Below, in pieces: positions 7,706 through 16,336 of a stretch of 62,755 bases of DNA. The stretch's first letter is position 1; each line of letters begins with the position of its first letter. The stretch lies in the NCBI RefSeq assembly GCF_001431505.1, contig NZ_LDJP01000056.1:1-62755 (forward strand). Direction: 5' to 3'. The DNA comes from Stenotrophomonas daejeonensis. GTDB lineage: Bacteria; Pseudomonadota; Gammaproteobacteria; Xanthomonadales; Xanthomonadaceae. The notes under the pieces are model-generated. The model was not told the origin of the DNA. It was given only the letters and a program-made list of their open reading frames with translations, and ran no database searches. The position numbers and the translations under genes are program-made.

Positions 7706-8623
7706 ATGCTCGTCTTCACCCACCCGGCCTGCCTCGGCCATGACCCCGGCATCGACCACCCCGAATCGCCCGAGCGGCTGCGGGTGGTGCTCGACGCCCT
7801 GCGCGAGGCCTTCCCCGACCGGCTCGACTGGCGCGAAGCGCCGCCGGTCAAGCTCGGCGAGCTGGCGCGCGTGCACGACCGGGCGCTGATCGACGACCTG
7901 CTGCGGCCGCAGGCCGAACCGCTGCGGCGCATCGACCTGGACACCTTCACCTCGCCCGGCTCGGCCAGCGCCGCGCTGCATGCCGCCGGCGCCGGCGTGG
8001 CGGCGGTGGCGGCGGTGATGGATGGCCCCGACCGCCGCGCGTTCTGCGCGGTGCGCCCGCCCGGCCACCACGCCACCGCCGACACCGCGATGGGCTTCTG
8101 CCTGTTCAACAACATCGCCGTGGCCGCGGCCCATGCCCTCGACGCGCATGGTCTGGAACGCGTGGCCATCGTCGATTTCGACGTCCACCACGGCAACGGC
8201 ACGCAGGCGATCTTCCTGGCCGATCCGCGCGTGGCCTACTGCAGCACCCACCAGTCCGGGCTGTTCCCGCAATCGGGCAACATGCGCGAGCGCGGCACCG
8301 GCAACATCCGCAACATCCTGCTGCCGCCGGGCAGCGGCGGCTTCCGTTTCCGCAATACCTGGGCCGACGAGCTGCTGCCGCAGCTCGACGCCTTCGGCCC
8401 GCAGCTGCTGCTCGTCTCGGCCGGTTTCGACGGCCACATGCGCGACCCGCAGGCCGACCTGATGCTGGAAGCCGAGGATTTCGGCTGGCTCAGCGGCGAA
8501 CTGGCCGCCCTCGCCACGCGCCATGCCGGCGGCCGCATGGTGTCGATGCTCGAAGGCGGCTACGACCTGCAGGCCCTGCGCGAATGCAGCGTGGCCCACG
8601 TGCGGGCGCTGCTGGACGGGTGA
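7706..8623 (+). CDS. Histone deacetylase / acetoin utilisation family zinc hydrolase
   Basis: A cytoplasmic zinc-dependent deacylase of the arginase/deacetylase superfamily, 305 residues. Active-site signatures are RPPGHHA, GFCLFNNIAVAA, the metal-binding VDFDVHHGNGTQ, and SAGFDGH with ML-EGGYDL near the C-terminus. Possible substrates are acetylated proteins or polyamines; sequence alone does not decide. The ATG at 7706 (MLVFTHPAC) is preferred to a GTG at 7697. The lptD gene begins 38 bases downstream, so read-through is possible. Confidence 0.92.
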   Translation: MLVFTHPACLGHDPGIDHPESPERLRVVLDALREAFPDRLDWREAPPVKLGELARVHDRALIDDLLRPQAEPLRRIDLDTFTSPGSASAALHAAGAGVAAVAAVMDGPDRRAFCAVRPPGHHATADTAMGFCLFNNIAVAAAHALDAHGLERVAIVDFDVHHGNGTQAIFLADPRVAYCSTHQSGLFPQSGNMRERGTGNIRNILLPPGSGGFRFRNTWADELLPQLDAFGPQLLLVSAGFDGHMRDPQADLMLEAEDFGWLSGELAALATRHAGGRMVSMLEGGYDLQALRECSVAHVRALLDG

Positions 8624-8661
8624 CGGCGGCATGAACCCCGGCCGCCCCCTTCATTGCCCCC

Positions 8662-11145
8662 ATGCAGTCGATACGGCAAGCTAGCGGCCGTTTTCCCCCG
8701 AATCCGAACCGCGTGCGCCGAGCCCTTCGCCTGCTCCCCCTGCCCCTGGGCATAGCCATCTGCCTGCCGGCCCTGGCCGATGAAAAGCCGGTGAACTGGA
8801 ACCTGTGCCCGGCCACCGACACCCTGCCGGCATTCGACGACGCACCCTCGGCCGACCCGAACGCCGCCGCCATCCGCGACACCCTGCCCACCGACATCGA
8901 GGGCGACCAGCTCTCCGGCACCAGCACCGTGCCGCAATACGGCGGCAACGTCGCGCTCAAGCGCGGCGACCAGTTCATGGGCACCGACAACCTGCGCCTG
9001 GACACCGAGACCGGCAACTACATCGCCGACGGCAACGTGCGCTATTCCGACTCGTCGATCCGCCTGACCGCCCAGCGCGCCGAAGGCAACCAGGAAACCG
9101 ACAGCCACAAGATCAGCGACATCCGCTACCAGTTGGTGTCCCGGCGCGGCAACGGCAGCGCCGATTCGATCGACCTGCAGGGCTCGATCGGGCAGATGCA
9201 CCACTCCACCTACACCACCTGCGACCCGTCGCAACCGGTGTGGAAGCTGTCCGCGCCACAGATCGAGGTGGACAACGACGAGGGCTTCGGCACCGCCCGC
9301 AACGCGGTGCTGCGCATCGGCAAGCTGCCGGTGATGTACATGCCGTGGTTCAAGTTCCCGATCGACGACCGGCGCATGACCGGCCTGCTCTACCCCAAGC
9401 TGAGCCTGTCCGGGCGCAACGGCTTCGACTACGCGCAGCCGATCTACTTCAACCTGGCGCCGAACTACGACGACACGCTGACCCCGCGCTGGATGAGCCA
9501 GCGCGGCGTGCTGCTGGAAAACGAGTTCCGCTACCTCTATGGCGGCGGCAAGGGCCAGCTGGACACCTTGTGGATGCCGAACGACGAACTGCGCGACCGC
9601 GACCGCGGCAAGGTCGAGTTCCGCGGCTACCACAACATCGACCGCCACTGGCAGGCCCGCGCCAACCTGGCCTGGGTCAGCGACGAACGCTACGTCGAGG
9701 ATTTCGCCAACCGCCTGGCCGGCGTCACCTCCAGCAACCTGAAGAGCACGGTCGGCGTGTACGGCACCGGCCGCACCTGGACCGCGGGCCTGATGGCCGA
9801 CCGCTGGCAGCTGACCGACTACACCCTGACCGAACGTGCCCTGCCCTACGACCGCCTGCCGCGGCTGTACGCCAACTGGGGCGATGGCTTCGGCCGCTGG
9901 TTCGAGGCCGGCGTTTACGCCGAGGCGGTGCGCTTCAGCCACGGCGACGTGCACGGCAAGTCCATCGTCGATGGCGAATACGTGCGCAACGGCAGCGTCT
10001 CGCGCATGGACGGCGGCGCGCGCCTGGACATCAAGCCCTACGTGTCGATGCCGCTGGCCGGCGCCTCGTGGTACATCACCCCGACCCTGGCCTGGCGCTA
10101 CACCGCCTACGATCTGGAACGCGGGCTGGCCGACGACCTGCGCCGCGACCAGTTGACCGCCGCCGGCATCGACCCGGACACCGCCACGCCCGAACAACTG
10201 CGCGGCAACACCACACCCCATCGCAGCCTGCCCATCGCCAGCCTCGACATGGGCCTGTTCTTCGACCGCGAAACCACGCTGGACGGCAAGCCCTACCTGC
10301 ACACGCTGGAACCGCGCCTGTTCTACCTGAACACGCCCTACCGCGACCAGGGCGGCCTGCCGCTGTTCGACACCCGCGCCTTCACCTTCAGCTGGGGCCA
10401 GTTGTTCCGCGATTCGCGCTACAGCGGCGCCGACCGCCAGAACGACGCCAACCAGCTGACCACGGCGTTGACCACGCGCCTGATCCGCCAGGCCGACGGC
10501 CGCGAGAAGCTGTCGGCCAGCCTCGGCCAGATCACCTACTTCGAGGACTCCCGGGTCACCCTCAACGACCGCGAGGCCGTGGTCGAGCAGGGCAAGTCGG
10601 CGTGGGTGGCCGACGTCAACTGGGCCCTCACCGACCGCTGGACGCTGGGCAGCACCTACCAGTGGAACCCGAAATACCGCAAGGAAGACCTGGCCAGCCT
10701 CCGCGCCCGCTACCTGATGCCGGACGACGGCGTAGTCAATCTGGCTTATCGCTACCGCCGCAACCCCAATGACGGCAAGGACCAGCTCAAGCAGGCCGAC
10801 CTGTCCTTCCTGTACCCGGTCAACCCGCGCTGGAGCCTCGTCGGCCGCTATTACTACTCGATGCTGGACCACAAGCCGCTGGAGATCATCGGCGGCGTGC
10901 AGTGGGACAGCTGCTGCCTGGCGGTGCGTGCGCTGGCCCGCCGCTACGTCAAGAACCGCGAGGGCGAGATGAACAACTCCTTCCAGATCGAGTTCGTGCT
11001 CAAGGGCCTGAGCTCGGTCGGGCAGGACACGGACCGCACCTTGCGCCGTGCTATTCTCGGCTACTACCGCGACGACCTGTACCTCGTTCCGCCCAGCAAC
11101 ATCGAGGCGAACGACGACGACTACGATCCGAACCTGATTCCATGA
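8662..11145 (+). CDS. lptD: LPS-assembly protein LptD
   Basis: LptD is the outer-membrane beta-barrel that with LptE inserts lipopolysaccharide into the outer leaflet. The 827-residue protein has a signal sequence (LPLPLGIAICLPALA) and an N-terminal beta-jellyroll OstA region (GTDNLRLDTETGNYIADGNV) near residues 108-127. A long barrel follows. Cysteines near the N-terminus (NLCPATD) and the conserved pair WDSCCLAVRALARRY near the C-terminus fit the interdomain disulphides of the family. Its TGA overlaps the surA ATG, coupling it to its own assembly chaperone. Confidence 0.96.
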   Translation: MQSIRQASGRFPPNPNRVRRALRLLPLPLGIAICLPALADEKPVNWNLCPATDTLPAFDDAPSADPNAAAIRDTLPTDIEGDQLSGTSTVPQYGGNVALKRGDQFMGTDNLRLDTETGNYIADGNVRYSDSSIRLTAQRAEGNQETDSHKISDIRYQLVSRRGNGSADSIDLQGSIGQMHHSTYTTCDPSQPVWKLSAPQIEVDNDEGFGTARNAVLRIGKLPVMYMPWFKFPIDDRRMTGLLYPKLSLSGRNGFDYAQPIYFNLAPNYDDTLTPRWMSQRGVLLENEFRYLYGGGKGQLDTLWMPNDELRDRDRGKVEFRGYHNIDRHWQARANLAWVSDERYVEDFANRLAGVTSSNLKSTVGVYGTGRTWTAGLMADRWQLTDYTLTERALPYDRLPRLYANWGDGFGRWFEAGVYAEAVRFSHGDVHGKSIVDGEYVRNGSVSRMDGGARLDIKPYVSMPLAGASWYITPTLAWRYTAYDLERGLADDLRRDQLTAAGIDPDTATPEQLRGNTTPHRSLPIASLDMGLFFDRETTLDGKPYLHTLEPRLFYLNTPYRDQGGLPLFDTRAFTFSWGQLFRDSRYSGADRQNDANQLTTALTTRLIRQADGREKLSASLGQITYFEDSRVTLNDREAVVEQGKSAWVADVNWALTDRWTLGSTYQWNPKYRKEDLASLRARYLMPDDGVVNLAYRYRRNPNDGKDQLKQADLSFLYPVNPRWSLVGRYYYSMLDHKPLEIIGGVQWDSCCLAVRALARRYVKNREGEMNNSFQIEFVLKGLSSVGQDTDRTLRRAILGYYRDDLYLVPPSNIEANDDDYDPNLIP

Positions 11146-12479
11146 CCAAGACCCTACCCGCAGTCCTCGCCGCCCTGCTGGCGCTCACCGCCGTGTCCGC
11201 ACCGGTGCACGCGCAGCAGACCCAGCCGCTGGACCGCATCGCCGCCGTCGTCGACGAGGACGTGATCCTGCAGAGCGAGCTGCAGCGCGCGATCAACAAC
11301 ATCAAGAGCCAGTACGCCGGCCGCGAGCACCAGTTGCCGCCGGAAAGCGTGCTCGAACGGCAAGTGCTCGAACGCCTGGTGCTGGTCAAGCTGCAGGTCG
11401 CCCGCGCCGAAAGCAACGGCATCCGCGTCAGCGGCGAGGAACTGAACCACGCCATCGCCAGCATCGCCCAGCAGAACGGCACCGACGTCGACGGCCTGCG
11501 CCAGCGGCTGGCCCAGGACGGCATCGGCTTCGAGGACTTCCGCAGCTCGGTGCGCGAGGAAATCCTCACCCAGCGCCTGCGCCAGAGCTTCGCGCAGAGC
11601 CGCATCAACGTCAGCGAAGGCGAAGTCGACGCCGCGCTGGCGCAGCAGAACGCCGGCGGCCTGCAGTACCACCTGGCGCACATCCTCGTCGGCCTGCCCG
11701 ATGGCGCCAGCGCCGAGCAGATCAGCACCGGCCAGGGCAAGATCGAGGGCATCAAGAACCTGCTCGACAAGGGCGAACTGGATTTCCAGGCCGCCGCGGT
11801 GCGCTATTCGGACAGCCCCAACGCACTGGAAGGCGGCGACCTCGGCTGGCGCAGCCTGGACGAGATCCCCAACGCCTTCTCCAGCCAGATCCAGGCGATG
11901 AAGGCCGGCGACGTGCTCGGCCCGATCCGCGGCCCCAGCGGCTTCCAGCTGCTGAAGCTGGTGGAAGTGCGCGACAGCGACGGCGCCGCCGCACAGACCG
12001 TCACCGAATACCACGCCCGCCACATCCTGGTGCGCGTGACCGACCAGGTCGACGAGGCCGCCGCCAAGGCGAAGATCGAGACCCTGCGCGCGCGCATCGC
12101 CGGCGGCGCCGACTTCCAGGCCGTGGCCAAGGAGTCGTCCGACGACGCCAACAGCCGCGGCCAGGGCGGCGACCTGGGCTGGTTCCCCGCCGACGCCTTC
12201 GGCCCGGACTTCGGCCGGCAGGTCGAGGGCGTCGAAGACGGCGGCGTCACCGCGCCGTTCCGCACCGACGCCGGCTGGCACATCGTGCAGCGCGTAGGTA
12301 CCCGCCAGACCGACGTCGGCGACGCCAACAAGCGCGCGCAGGTCCGCGAGACCATCGGCCGCCGCAAGCTGGAAGAGGAATACAACCGCTTCCTGCAGGA
12401 GCTGCGTGGCGAGGCCTACGTCAGCTTCCGCAGCGGCGACCGTGCCGAGGGCACCGCCGAAACCCCGCAGCAGCCGTAA
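11142..12479 (+). CDS. surA: Periplasmic chaperone / peptidyl-prolyl isomerase SurA
   Basis: SurA escorts outer-membrane proteins, LptD among them, through the periplasm. The 445-residue precursor has a signal peptide ending near VHAQQ. A chaperone domain (LDRIAAVVDEDVILQSEL onward) is followed by two parvulin domains beginning near residues 174 (QYHLAHILVGL) and 287 (EYHARHILVRV), then a C-terminal helix. The ATG forms an ATGA overlap with lptD, and pdxA starts two bases after the stop. An acidic tail (RAEGTAETPQQP) ends the protein. Confidence 0.96.
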   Translation: MTKTLPAVLAALLALTAVSAPVHAQQTQPLDRIAAVVDEDVILQSELQRAINNIKSQYAGREHQLPPESVLERQVLERLVLVKLQVARAESNGIRVSGEELNHAIASIAQQNGTDVDGLRQRLAQDGIGFEDFRSSVREEILTQRLRQSFAQSRINVSEGEVDAALAQQNAGGLQYHLAHILVGLPDGASAEQISTGQGKIEGIKNLLDKGELDFQAAAVRYSDSPNALEGGDLGWRSLDEIPNAFSSQIQAMKAGDVLGPIRGPSGFQLLKLVEVRDSDGAAAQTVTEYHARHILVRVTDQVDEAAAKAKIETLRARIAGGADFQAVAKESSDDANSRGQGGDLGWFPADAFGPDFGRQVEGVEDGGVTAPFRTDAGWHIVQRVGTRQTDVGDANKRAQVRETIGRRKLEEEYNRFLQELRGEAYVSFRSGDRAEGTAETPQQP

Positions 12480-12481
12480 CC

Positions 12482-13474
12482 ATGCTGCCCCAGCTCGCTC
12501 TGGTCCCGGGCGAGCCTTCCGGGATCGGCCCGGAACTGTGCATCCGCCTTGCCCAGCAGCCGCGCACCGATTGCCGGCTGCTGGCCTTCGCCGACCCGGA
12601 CACCCTGCACGCCGCCGCCGCCGCGCTCGGCCTGCCGCTGAAGCTGCTACCCGAGGACGCCGATGCACGGGCGCCCGGTGAGCTGCGCCTGCGCGAAATC
12701 CGCAACGCCGTTCCCTCCCGCTTCGGCCAGCCCGATGCCGCTAACGCACGCGCAGTGATCGACGCCCTGCTCTGCGCCGGCCGGGCCTGCCTGAGCGGCG
12801 AGCCCGATGGCAAGCTCGATGGCGTGGTCACCGGCCCGGTGCACAAGGCCGCCATCAACGAAGGCGGCATCGCCTACAGCGGCACCACCGAACTGCTGGC
12901 CCACCAGGCCGGCGTCGAGGTGGTGATGATGCTGGCCAACGACATCGTGCGCGTGGCGCTGGCCACCACCCACCTGCCGCTGCGCGACGTTGCCGACGCG
13001 ATCACCGCCGACGGCCTGCGCAAGGCCATCGCCACCACCCATGCCGCGCTGCGCCGCGACTTCGGGCTGGCGCGGCCGCGCATCGCCGTGCTCGGGCTGA
13101 ACCCGCACGCCGGCGAGGACGGCCACCTCGGCCGCGAGGAACTGGACGTCATCATCCCGCTGCTCGAACGACTGCGCGGCGAAGGCATGGACCTGGTTGG
13201 CCCCTTGCCGGCCGACACCGCCTTCCTGCCGGCCAAGCTCGCCGGCTTCGACGCGGTGCTGGCGATGTACCACGACCAGGGCCTACCGGTGCTCAAGTAC
13301 AGCGGCTTCGAGCAGGCGGTGAACCTCACCCTCGGCCTGCCCTACCCGCGCGTGGCCGTCGACCACGGCACCGCGCTGGAGCTGGCCGGCAAGGGCGTGG
13401 CCGATCCTTCCAGCCTGCTGGCCGCCACCGCGCTGTGCGCCCGGCTGGCCGCACAACGTAAGATTCCCCGATGA
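12482..13474 (+). CDS. pdxA: 4-hydroxythreonine-4-phosphate dehydrogenase PdxA
   Basis: PdxA oxidises 4-phosphohydroxy-L-threonine in pyridoxal phosphate synthesis. The 330-residue protein starts with the family motif LALVPGEPSGIGPEL and carries VVTGPVHKAAINEGG, LGLNPHAGEDG and the metal/substrate motif MYHDQGLPVLKY. It sits between surA (two-base gap) and rsmA (ATGA overlap), the conserved gammaproteobacterial order. Confidence 0.96.
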   Translation: MLPQLALVPGEPSGIGPELCIRLAQQPRTDCRLLAFADPDTLHAAAAALGLPLKLLPEDADARAPGELRLREIRNAVPSRFGQPDAANARAVIDALLCAGRACLSGEPDGKLDGVVTGPVHKAAINEGGIAYSGTTELLAHQAGVEVVMMLANDIVRVALATTHLPLRDVADAITADGLRKAIATTHAALRRDFGLARPRIAVLGLNPHAGEDGHLGREELDVIIPLLERLRGEGMDLVGPLPADTAFLPAKLAGFDAVLAMYHDQGLPVLKYSGFEQAVNLTLGLPYPRVAVDHGTALELAGKGVADPSSLLAATALCARLAAQRKIPR

Positions 13475-14274
13475 ACACCCACTCCCCGCGCGCCGGCTTC
13501 ACCGCCCCGGCGAAGAAGCAGCTCGGCCAGCATTTCCTTGCCGACGCGCACTACGTCGAGAAGATCGTGCTGGCGGTGAACCCGAAGCCCGGCGAGCGGC
13601 TGGTCGAGATCGGCCCCGGCCAAGGCGCCATCACCTTCCCGCTGCTGCGCCGCCATCCGCAACTGACGGTGATCGAGTTCGACCGCGACCTGATCGCCCC
13701 GCTCACCGCCGCCGCCGCGCCGCTGGGCGAGCTGAGCATCGTCCACCGCGACGTGCTGCAGGTGGATTTCACCGAACTGGCCGCCGGCGGCAGGATCCGC
13801 CTGGTCGGCAACCTGCCCTACAACATCTCCTCGCCGATCCTGTTCCATGCACTGGACCATGCCGCGGCGATCTCGGACATGACCTTCATGCTGCAGAAGG
13901 AAGTGGTGGACCGCATGGCCGCCGCGCCGGGCAGCAAGGTCTACGGCCGGCTGAGCGTGATGCTGCAGGCGTGGTGCGAGGTGACCGCGTTGTTCGTGGT
14001 GCCGCCGGGTGCGTTCCGGCCACCGCCGAAGGTGGACTCGGCGGTGGTGCGGCTGGTGCCGCGCGACCCGGCCACGGTCGGCATCATCGATCCGAAGCAC
14101 TTCGCCGACGTGGTCAGGGCCGCGTTCGGCCAGCGCCGCAAGACCCTGCGCAACGCCTTGAACGGCGTCGTCGACGAAGCCGGTTTCGCCGCCGCCGGGG
14201 TGCGCAGCGACGCACGCGCCGAGCAGTTGCAGGTGGCCGACTTCATCGCCTTGGCCAACGCCACCGCTGCCTGA
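13471..14274 (+). CDS. rsmA: 16S rRNA (adenine-1518/1519-N6)-dimethyltransferase RsmA (KsgA)
   Basis: RsmA dimethylates two adjacent adenosines in the 3' hairpin of 16S rRNA as a checkpoint of 30S assembly. The 267-residue protein shows KKQLGQHFLADAHYVEKI, the SAM-binding motif VEIGPGQGAIT and the catalytic motif NLPYNISSPI. The C-terminal RNA-binding helices contain FGQRRKTLRNAL. Its ATG overlaps the pdxA stop. Confidence 0.97.
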   Translation: MNTHSPRAGFTAPAKKQLGQHFLADAHYVEKIVLAVNPKPGERLVEIGPGQGAITFPLLRRHPQLTVIEFDRDLIAPLTAAAAPLGELSIVHRDVLQVDFTELAAGGRIRLVGNLPYNISSPILFHALDHAAAISDMTFMLQKEVVDRMAAAPGSKVYGRLSVMLQAWCEVTALFVVPPGAFRPPPKVDSAVVRLVPRDPATVGIIDPKHFADVVRAAFGQRRKTLRNALNGVVDEAGFAAAGVRSDARAEQLQVADFIALANATAA

Positions 14275-14310
14275 CGTCGGTTGCACCCGCTTTTGCTTAC
14301 ACTTGCGCGC

Positions 14311-14694
14311 ATGGACGACTCCCGCCACTACGCGATCGAAGTCGAGGTCACCCCCCGCTTCATCGACGAACATTCCGCGCCCGAGGACGGGCGCTACGCG
14401 TTCGCCTACAGCATCCGCATCCTCAACCGCGGCACCGTGGCGGCGCGGCTGATCAACCGCCACTGGCGCATCACCGACGGCCACGGCCGCACCGAGCACG
14501 TCGACGGCGAAGGCGTGGTCGGCGAGCAGCCGCGGCTGCGCCCCGGCGAGGAATTCCGCTACACCTCCGGGGTCATGCTCGGCACCGAGCACGGCACCAT
14601 GCAGGGCCACTACGACATGCAGGCCGACGACGGCACCGAGTTCGCCGCGCCGATCGCCCCGTTCGTGCTGGCCGTTCCCAGGACGCTGCACTGA
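14311..14694 (+). CDS. apaG: Co2+/Mg2+ efflux-associated protein ApaG
   Basis: ApaG is a small fibronectin-III-like beta protein co-transcribed with apaH; its biochemical role is not settled. The 127-residue length is normal. Family motifs are [52 protein letters not shown] and [10 protein letters not shown] chose the ATG at 14311; an in-frame start at 14281 would add ten residues absent from the family. The TGA overlaps the apaH ATG by one base. Confidence 0.95.
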   Translation: MDDSRHYAIEVEVTPRFIDEHSAPEDGRYAFAYSIRILNRGTVAARLINRHWRITDGHGRTEHVDGEGVVGEQPRLRPGEEFRYTSGVMLGTEHGTMQGHYDMQADDGTEFAAPIAPFVLAVPRTLH

Positions 14695-15680
14695 TGGCGA
14701 CCTGGGCGATCGGCGACCTGCAAGGCTGCTACGACGTCACCCGGCGGCTGCTGGACCGGATCAACTTCGACCCGGCCGTGGACCGGCTGTGGTTCTGCGG
14801 CGATCTGGTCAACCGCGGCGGGCAGTCGCTGGAAACCCTGCGGCTGGTGCACTCGCTGCGCGAGCACAGCGTGGTGGTGCTGGGCAACCACGACCTGTCG
14901 CTGCTGGCCGTCGGCGCGCGCAGCGAGGAGGAACAGCGCAAGGTCAACCCCGACCTGCAGCGCGTGGTGCTGGCCGAGGACCGAGACGTGCTGCTGGACT
15001 GGCTGCGCCTGCAGAAGCTGGTGCACGTGGACCGCGGACTAGGCTGGATGATGTTCCATGCCGGCCTCGCCCCGAAGTGGACCGTGGCTATGGCCGAGAA
15101 GCATGCGCGCGAGGTCGAGCAGCAGCTGCACGGCAACGGCTACCGCAAGCTGCTGCGCAACATGTACGGCGACGGCCCCAGCTGGGCGCCGAACCTGGGC
15201 GGCTACGAGCGTTCGCGCGCGATCATCAACCTGCTCACCCGCATGCGCTACTGCACCCCGCGCGGCCGCATCGGCATCGAGGACAAGGGCACGCCAGGCA
15301 CCCAGCAGCAGGGCATGTACCCATGGTTCGAGGTACCGGGCCGGGTCGAGCGCGAACTGAAGATGGTCTGCGGCCACTGGTCGGCGCTGGGCCTGACCAT
15401 CACCCAGGGCGTGCACGCCATCGATACCGGCGCGGTCTGGGGCGGCAAGCTCACCGCGTTGCAGCTGGACAGCGAGGACCTGCGCGTGGTGCAGGTGCCG
15501 GGCCGCGACGTGCCGGCACCGGTGCCCGGCGTGCGCCCGCCGCGCAGGCCACCTACCGAAAATGGCCCGGCAGCGCGCAACGATGCACCCGGCGAGCGCC
15601 GCGAACAGCGGCGGCGCCCGCGCCGGCACCGCCCGCACAATGGCGGCAATGGCACGGGAACGCCCACCGAAAAGCCGTAG
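14694..15680 (+). CDS. apaH: Symmetrical bis(5'-nucleosyl)-tetraphosphatase ApaH
   Basis: ApaH hydrolyses Ap4A to two ADP. The calcineurin-like phosphoesterase motifs are clear: IGDLQGC (residues 6-12), FCGDLVNRG, LGNHDLSLL and CGHWSALG. The catalytic part ends near residue 275. After that comes a ~50-residue Arg/Pro-rich tail (for example EQRRRPRRHRPHNGG), longer than I expect for the family and probably disordered or nucleic-acid binding. The TAG stop at 15678-15680 is contributed by the GTAG head of the repeat that follows. Confidence 0.95.
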   Translation: MATWAIGDLQGCYDVTRRLLDRINFDPAVDRLWFCGDLVNRGGQSLETLRLVHSLREHSVVVLGNHDLSLLAVGARSEEEQRKVNPDLQRVVLAEDRDVLLDWLRLQKLVHVDRGLGWMMFHAGLAPKWTVAMAEKHAREVEQQLHGNGYRKLLRNMYGDGPSWAPNLGGYERSRAIINLLTRMRYCTPRGRIGIEDKGTPGTQQQGMYPWFEVPGRVERELKMVCGHWSALGLTITQGVHAIDTGAVWGGKLTALQLDSEDLRVVQVPGRDVPAPVPGVRPPRRPPTENGPAARNDAPGERREQRRRPRRHRPHNGGNGTGTPTEKP

Positions 15681-15746
15681 GTCGGGGCTACGTCCCCGAC
15701 GCGCTTTACCGGATACGCAAAGCGTCGGGGCGTAGCCCCGACCTAC
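15677..15746. repeat. GTAG palindrome doublet supplying both apaH and folA stop codons
   Basis: GTAGGTCGGGG starts at 15677 and the inverted CCCCGACCTAC ends at 15746. The left GTAG holds the apaH stop (15678-15680), and the right CTAC read on the minus strand holds the folA stop (15743-15745). The convergent genes therefore both terminate inside one 70-bp element, which may also serve as a bidirectional terminator. Confidence 0.9.
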
Positions 15747-16336
15747 AGTCGCGAGTAGTGGACGAAACGGAACGCGAATGCATGCCGCTCGTCGGCCGCA
15801 TGCGGCTGGCTGTCCACTTCCCGCCACCGTGCCGGATCGACCTCGGGAAAGTGCGTGTCGGCCTCGACCGCGGCATCCACCCATGTGAGGTACAGATCGG
15901 TCGCATGGTCGATCAGCAGGCGATAGACCTCGCCGCCGCCGATCACGCACACCTCCCCTGCGCCTTCATCCGCCGCGATGCGCAACGCCTGGTCGAACGA
16001 CGCCACCGCGCGCATGCCGTCGAACGGCACCTGTCCGCTTCGGGTAAGTACCAGGTTGGTCCGCCCCGGCAGCGCACGCCCCAGCGATTGCGCGGTCTTG
16101 CGCCCCATCAGGATCGGCTTGCCGAGGGTCAGCGCCTTGAAGTGTTTGAAATCGTCCGGCAGGTGCCACGGCATCGCGTTGCCGTGGCCGATGCCGCGGT
16201 TGCGGTCCAGCGCGGCGATGAGCGAGAGCCGGGAAGGGGGAGCGGGGAACGGGGAATGAGTGTCCGCCGCAAGCTTCGACACCGCCGCCTCGCCGCACTC
16301 CCTGTTCCCTGTTCCCTGTTCCCCGCCCTTCTTCAT
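15743..16336 (-). CDS. folA: Dihydrofolate reductase FolA with repeat-derived N-terminal extension
   Basis: FolA reduces dihydrofolate to tetrahydrofolate with NADPH. The catalytic core starts near residue 37 with [20 protein letters not shown] and continues with [20 protein letters not shown] and [12 protein letters not shown], all standard. The start ATG (16336) overlaps the thyA TGA. Residues 4-36 are encoded by an inverted repeat (16225-16325), and the usual start directly before LSLIAALD has no ATG. A GTG near 16279 is a possible alternative start but would still leave about 17 repeat-coded residues. The protein is 197 residues against about 160-165 normally. Confidence 0.9.
   Translation of the reverse strand: MKKGGEQGTGNRECGEAAVSKLAADTHSPFPAPPSRLSLIAALDRNRGIGHGNAMPWHLPDDFKHFKALTLGKPILMGRKTAQSLGRALPGRTNLVLTRSGQVPFDGMRAVASFDQALRIAADEGAGEVCVIGGGEVYRLLIDHATDLYLTWVDAAVEADTHFPEVDPARWREVDSQPHAADERHAFAFRFVHYSRL
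16225..16325. repeat. GGGAAC-type inverted repeat inside the folA 5' end
   Basis: The plus strand reads GGGGAACGGGGAATGAGTG (about 16243-16261) and, inverted, CACTCCC followed by three CTGTTCC-like units ending at 16325. The arms enclose about 35 bases. On the minus strand the element begins GGCGGGGAACAG two codons into folA, the same edge sequence that follows the mreB stop codon. Confidence 0.82.

Noticed and set aside
8560..10872. 770-residue minus-strand open frame opposite lptD
   Set aside because: Antisense to lptD, Val/Ala/Gly/Gln-rich with no domain signature and no ribosome site; a GC-bias artefact.
14281..14310. Ten-residue N-terminal extension of ApaG
   Set aside because: The start at 14281 is not ATG and lacks a ribosome site; the ATG at 14311 gives the normal family length.
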